From positions 1 through 53,476 of the forward strand of contig JACUTV010000008.1 of NCBI GenBank assembly GCA_014859645.1: a DNA stretch of 53,476 nucleotides, read 5' to 3'. The position numbers were made by a program, and so were the translations under genes. Positions within the stretch are counted from its first letter, which is position 1, and each line of letters opens with the position of its first letter. Origin of the DNA: Campylobacterales bacterium (GTDB lineage: Bacteria; Campylobacterota; Campylobacteria; Campylobacterales; Campylobacteraceae). This document shows positions 49,453 through 53,476 of this stretch, one piece after another. The notes beneath the pieces were generated by a model. The model had not been told where the DNA came from. It saw nothing but the letters and a program-made list of their open reading frames with translations, and did no database searches.

Positions 49453-51072
49453 ATGGCATGCAAAAAACTCTTCTTGTGTTTACTTTTCCCTTCTCTGATG
49501 TTTTCAAATCCTGCCCAAGGAACCATCGAACAACGCGAGCAATTTGAAAAACAAAAAGAGGTTTTTGAAAAGCTTGAACAAAAGCAACACCCAAATACCT
49601 TTCGCTACGAGACAGAAAAACCAGCATTGCTCACAGAAGAAGAGGCACCATGCTTTCACATCACCACAATCAAAGACGAAGGGATCACCCTGCTCTCCCG
49701 TGCTGAAAAAAACTTTTTATATGACCAATACATTGAAAAATGCAACTCCCTTGCTGAGCTATCAAACCTTGCCAAACACCTCACTGCTTTGTATATTGAA
49801 AAAGGCTACATCACTTCCCAAGTTTACATCAAACCACAAAATATAGCCCAAGGGGAAATCATACTTTACGCCACAGAGGGAAAAATAGCGACCATTTCAC
49901 CCAAAAAGAGATACATCAGCAATGCCTTCTGGGGAGAAGAAGGAGCCTTTTTAAACATAAGAAACTTAGAAAATGCCATGGAAACCATCAATCGCCTCCC
50001 TAGCAACCGCGCAAGCATGGACCTTCTGCCTAGCTCCCAAGTAGGCTATAGCGATATTTACATCAAAAACACTGCCACAAATCGCATCAATGGCACCATC
50101 GGCATCAATAACTTTGGCACAAAACAAACAGGGGACAAGCAAGGAAGTCTTACGCTAAACATAGACAATCCTTTAGACATAAACGACCAATTTTCCCTCA
50201 ATCTCAACAGTACCAACCAGCACTTTAAAAATGAAAATTCCCTTGGAGATGGGTATCAATACTCCTTTCCTTTTGGCAGGTTGCTCACAACATTAAGCTA
50301 CCGCAAAAGCAGCTACAAACAGTTTATTTATGGTGGAATCAACCAATACACCTCCAAAGGCAACACACAAACCCACGCCCTGTCTTTCAATTACAAACTT
50401 TTTCACAACGTATCTCACAAGGTCACCCTTGGGTCTTCACTGTCGCGGTATCAAACAGAAAACTACATAAGCAATGCGCTTATAGAGACTTCTAGCTACA
50501 AGCTTTCAAAGGCTGGACTGATGGTTGATTATCTGTATCAAACATCAGGCATGTACTTTTACACGGCCCTTAATTACACCAAAGGAACAGACTGGTTTCA
50601 TGCCACGAACCCAACGAACCTCAACGAACACTACCATCTTTACACCATCGACCTAGCACTTTTTAAACGCGTAGATAAGTTTCAATACTCCCTCAATGGT
50701 CATTTTCAATACTCCCCTCACCAACTTTTTAGCACCAACCAAATCAGTATTGGCGGGCACTACAGTGTGCGCGGCTACCAAAAAGAAGGGCTTAGTGGCA
50801 ATACAGGTTTTTTCTTACGCAATGAACTTTCTTACCTCTCTCCAGTGCATTGGTTTGGCGCCCTAAGTCCACACTATTTCGTAGGGTTTGATTATGGAGA
50901 GATTAAGAAAGAAGAAGACACAAATGGAGGCTCTTTGTTTAGCAGCGTACTTGGCCTAAAACTTCAGAAAGATTCCCTTAATGCCTCGCTGTATTACGCT
51001 ATGCCTTTGCGAAAGCGTGATGTAGCCAAACATCAGAATTTTTTTGGGCTTTCAGTACACTATAGATTTTAA
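49453..51072 (+). CDS. Two-partner secretion transporter TpsB (ShlB/FhaC family)
   Basis: A 539-residue outer-membrane protein: signal peptide (about 1-18), an N-terminal linker, a POTRA region (about 65-190, with ITSQVYIKPQNI and GEIILYATEGKI), and a 16-strand barrel with the L6-loop motif SIGGHYSVRGYQKEG. It exports its TpsA partner across the outer membrane. ATG follows GGAGG. The usual order tpsB-tpsA is interrupted by one small gene, which starts 3 bp later. Codon use and A+T differ from the left part of the window, which suggests transfer. Confidence 0.92.
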   Translation: MACKKLFLCLLFPSLMFSNPAQGTIEQREQFEKQKEVFEKLEQKQHPNTFRYETEKPALLTEEEAPCFHITTIKDEGITLLSRAEKNFLYDQYIEKCNSLAELSNLAKHLTALYIEKGYITSQVYIKPQNIAQGEIILYATEGKIATISPKKRYISNAFWGEEGAFLNIRNLENAMETINRLPSNRASMDLLPSSQVGYSDIYIKNTATNRINGTIGINNFGTKQTGDKQGSLTLNIDNPLDINDQFSLNLNSTNQHFKNENSLGDGYQYSFPFGRLLTTLSYRKSSYKQFIYGGINQYTSKGNTQTHALSFNYKLFHNVSHKVTLGSSLSRYQTENYISNALIETSSYKLSKAGLMVDYLYQTSGMYFYTALNYTKGTDWFHATNPTNLNEHYHLYTIDLALFKRVDKFQYSLNGHFQYSPHQLFSTNQISIGGHYSVRGYQKEGLSGNTGFFLRNELSYLSPVHWFGALSPHYFVGFDYGEIKKEEDTNGGSLFSSVLGLKLQKDSLNASLYYAMPLRKRDVAKHQNFFGLSVHYRF

Positions 51073-51075
51073 AAA

Positions 51076-52044
51076 ATGAAAAAAATCTTGGTGTTTGTTG
51101 TTCTGTTTTTAATTTTTGTGTTCCTTTATTTTAACCAAGACAGAACAGCTCTTCATGTTGTCACAAAAGACAAATCCTATAGCTTCGCCAAAACAAACCA
51201 CTTGCAGCACATTTCCACGCCCTCGCATACCGTTGAGTATCTCCTTGATGCCCAAGGATTAAAACTGGCAAAAAAAGTAAGTGGCGCGCTTAAAGAGCGT
51301 TATCTTTGGGCTGGCGAAGGACAACTTCTTGCGGTTCTTGATGCCGATGGAAACGTTTTGCGTCAATACGCCTATGCCGACGCACAGGCGACACTTCCTC
51401 ATAGTATGACAGTCAAAGACAAAACCTATAGCTTTGTCTTTAGCCCCATGCGAAGTCTAAGAATCGTGATGGATGAAAATCAGCAAATCATAAAAATCAT
51501 AGACTACGGCGACGATGGCCTTATCACCAAAGACACTCTCCCTTCCTTGAGGGTTGATTTTGCCTACGCAGGAGGCATCTGGGACGAAGATGCAAGCCTT
51601 TTATTTTTCCCACAAGGGGTTTACGACCCTTTCAGGCAAGCGTGGCTTTCTAAAATAAAAGGTGTGGACATCATTGAAAACCTTAAACAACTCAACGGGC
51701 TTGCCCCTCATGATGTCTACCACTGCAATGCTACTTTAGATGTTTATTATCATGCCTATTTATGCACCGCCAACCAGTGCGGAGGATTGTACGCGACACA
51801 GTATCTTGATTACTTCAACACACAAGGGGCGATGATAGACAATTCGCCCTACTTTAACCACGCCAAATGCAGCCGCATTGAGCCAACAAACGATGATGAC
51901 GCCGCCAAATTTTCGCACTGTGTTCAAAAAAGAATATCCCCCAATCAACCCATGCCATTTGATGCATTTTCTCATAATTGCCATCATGAAGTGGCAGATA
52001 TTATCGCTACATGTAAAGCTTACGCCAAAAAAGGACGCCCATGA
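51076..52044 (+). CDS. Membrane-anchored mini-RHS protein with Cys/His-rich tail
   Basis: A 322-residue protein. One N-terminal membrane helix (ILVFVVLFLIFVFLYF) is followed by two or three YD/RHS-type repeats (RYLWAGEGQLLAVLDADGN, LRIVMDENQQIIKIIDYGD) and the RHS core end FAYAGGIWDEDASLLFFPQG, VYDPFRQAWLSKI (about residues 170-200). The last ~120 residues hold about eight Cys and the motif FSHNCHHEVADI. In RHS proteins the segment after the core is the toxin. Full RHS proteins exceed 1000 residues, so this is a miniature. It sits between tpsB and tpsA and overlaps tpsA (ATGA). The function is unknown. Confidence 0.65.
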   Translation: MKKILVFVVLFLIFVFLYFNQDRTALHVVTKDKSYSFAKTNHLQHISTPSHTVEYLLDAQGLKLAKKVSGALKERYLWAGEGQLLAVLDADGNVLRQYAYADAQATLPHSMTVKDKTYSFVFSPMRSLRIVMDENQQIIKIIDYGDDGLITKDTLPSLRVDFAYAGGIWDEDASLLFFPQGVYDPFRQAWLSKIKGVDIIENLKQLNGLAPHDVYHCNATLDVYYHAYLCTANQCGGLYATQYLDYFNTQGAMIDNSPYFNHAKCSRIEPTNDDDAAKFSHCVQKRISPNQPMPFDAFSHNCHHEVADIIATCKAYAKKGRP

Positions 52045-53476
52045 ACCCCTCTCAGTTTATTTCTGTTTGCACCAGTTTTTTCCTTATTTTCACCCAAACT
52101 CTCCATGGTGCAAATCTTACCGTAGATACAAGCGCGCCTAGCGCAAATCAAGCCCAGCTCATAAAAGCGCCCAACGGGGTTCCTGTTGTTAATATCGTCG
52201 CTCCAAATACACAGGGTCTCTCCCACAATAAATTTTCTACATTTAACGTCGAGCAACAAGGTTTAATCCTCAACAACGCTAAAAACATTGCCAATACACA
52301 GCTAGCAGGCTACATCGCGTATAATCCAAAACTTACAGGCAATGCCGCCAGTCTTATTCTCAATGAAGTTACGGGCACAAACAAAACATTATTGCGAGGC
52401 TACACCGAAGTTGCAGGACAAGCAGCAGATGTGATTGTCGCCAACCCAAATGGCATCAGCATCAATGGCGGAGGCTTTATTAACACACCCAATGCAACCC
52501 TAACCACAGGCACACCATTCATGCATGGAGCCATGCTTCAAGGCTTTGATGTGGAGAGGGGTGTGATTACCGTCGACGGGGACGGCTTTAACGCGTACAA
52601 CATCGCCAAAGTTAATCTCTACGCCAAAGCCCTAGAATTCAACGCGAAACTTTATGCGGATGAACTCAATGTCATCACAGGGGAAAACACCATCGCACTG
52701 GATGGCACCTACACTTCTCAAAATATAAGCGGTGCTGGCATTGCCATAGACTCAACCCTTCTTGGTGGTATTTACGCCAATGCTATTACACTCAGAAGTA
52801 CCGATAGAGGCATCGGCGTTCATCTCCCGCCTGAAGTCTTAGCACAAAACTCCCTCGAACTAAACGCGAATGGCGATATTGTTGCTTCTAAAATTATCGC
52901 GGGTAGCGCCGTAACGCTTAACTCCCATGGTGCAGATACCACTCTAAAAGGAGACATAACCGCTCAAAATATCTCAATCAATACGGCCAAAAAACTTTTA
53001 GTTGAGGAGAATAGCATTGTCGAAGCTGCTGATGCCATGTCCTTTAAGGCGGAAAACATACACAACAAAGGCGAACTTATTGCCCTTGAGGGGGTAGGCA
53101 AAAGCACACTTTACGCGTTGAATCACATCAACAATGAAGGGCTTATCGGCGGTTATAATTTGGACATTGGTGCAAGCGACATTGAAAACACTGGTGCCTT
53201 TTATGCTAAAAACGACTTAACTCTAGTCTCTAAAAACCTTGACAATGCAGGGCTTATCCGCAGCAATAACGCCATAAATCTCCTTATAGCAAACACGCTT
53301 ACCAACCAAGAAGAAGGCGTTATTTATAGCGACGGGAGTTTAAACATAACTTCAAACAGTGATAAAGATAAAATCAACACTATTACAAACCGCGGACTAA
53401 TCCAATCAGAAAAAGATATTGCCATTACGGCTAAAACTCTCAACAACACAACAGCCTCGCCAACCTTCAAAAATAT
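52041..53476 (+). CDS. Two-partner secretion exoprotein TpsA (haemagglutinin/CdiA-like), 5' part
   Basis: The first 478 residues; the frame is open to the window end. ATG 52041 overlaps the upstream stop. A signal peptide (about 1-23, ending TLHGA) is followed by the TPS secretion domain: GVPVVNIVAPNTQGLSHNKF, FNVEQQGLILNN and VIVANPNGISINGGGF. From residue ~260 there are haemagglutinin-type beta-helix repeats with IENTGAFYAKNDL and LDNAGLIRSNN. It is a large surface or released beta-helical protein exported by TpsB: an adhesin, haemolysin or contact-dependent inhibition toxin, depending on the unseen C-terminus. Confidence 0.9.
   Translation, partial: MNPSQFISVCTSFFLIFTQTLHGANLTVDTSAPSANQAQLIKAPNGVPVVNIVAPNTQGLSHNKFSTFNVEQQGLILNNAKNIANTQLAGYIAYNPKLTGNAASLILNEVTGTNKTLLRGYTEVAGQAADVIVANPNGISINGGGFINTPNATLTTGTPFMHGAMLQGFDVERGVITVDGDGFNAYNIAKVNLYAKALEFNAKLYADELNVITGENTIALDGTYTSQNISGAGIAIDSTLLGGIYANAITLRSTDRGIGVHLPPEVLAQNSLELNANGDIVASKIIAGSAVTLNSHGADTTLKGDITAQNISINTAKKLLVEENSIVEAADAMSFKAENIHNKGELIALEGVGKSTLYALNHINNEGLIGGYNLDIGASDIENTGAFYAKNDLTLVSKNLDNAGLIRSNNAINLLIANTLTNQEEGVIYSDGSLNITSNSDKDKINTITNRGLIQSEKDIAITAKTLNNTTASPTFKN

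Noticed and set aside
1-53476. CRISPR arrays, tRNA genes, insertion sequences
   Set aside because: No regularly spaced repeats, no cloverleaf genes and no transposase frames were seen when reading both strands.

Overview
The window reads as chromosomal DNA of a Campylobacterota (epsilonproteobacterial) species, most like Sulfurospirillum. The evidence is the gene order (recA-eno-ftsB, mqnD-fliQ-murB, cdsA-dxr, rqcH near mobA-pldA), a Campylobacter-type flagellin with its adjacent Maf glycosyltransferase, futalosine-pathway menaquinone synthesis, a TAXI-type TRAP transporter and many two-component/chemotaxis genes. The genus is inferred, not proven. I see no tRNA, rRNA, CRISPR array or insertion sequence.

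Layout. 1-4.5 kb: Maf and flagellin, with a sigma-28 promoter. 4.5-9.7 kb: topA, a phosphoesterase, a CPA2 antiporter and citrate synthase. 9.7-16.9 kb: AMIN protein, ftsB, eno and recA on the minus strand, then mqnD-fliQ-murB on plus, then tsaD and a VanY-like peptidase on minus. 16.9-23.3 kb: aldo/keto reductase and methyltransferase-like genes (+), then uraA, dxr, cdsA, a small charged protein and an RqcH-like protein (-). 23.3-27.3 kb: a long fold-back element ahead of leuC, then mobA, a Dabb protein, an NlpE-like lipoprotein and pldA. 27.5-33.1 kb: a chemotaxis block (MCP, cheR remnant, histidine-kinase-like protein without its acceptor His, cheD, cheB) and a J-domain protein behind an RBS-covering hairpin. 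33.2-43.3 kb: a PAS histidine kinase and an OmpR-type regulator flanking an inverted amidoligase/glutamine-amidotransferase pair, then a TAXI-TRAP / LUD / L-2-hydroxyglutarate oxidase operon. 43.3-49.3 kb: two tiny Cys-containing proteins under a palindromic operator, a CopD-like membrane protein, ferredoxin, a second MCP, an M48 protease, a SIMPL protein and an AEC transporter. 49.4 kb to the end: a two-partner secretion locus (tpsB, a mini-RHS gene, the 5' part of tpsA) that looks AT-richer and foreign.

The most striking pattern that the genes do not explain is a 10-bp palindrome, TTACATGTAA. It occurs 28 times between positions 863 and 47601, in genes and between them, where chance predicts about 0.05 copies. 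It is absent from the last 5.9 kb, which contains the secretion locus. Other candidates for new biology are the mini-RHS gene inside the secretion locus, the metal-type operator with two tiny proteins, the leuC fold-back, the J-protein hairpin and the amidoligase pair.
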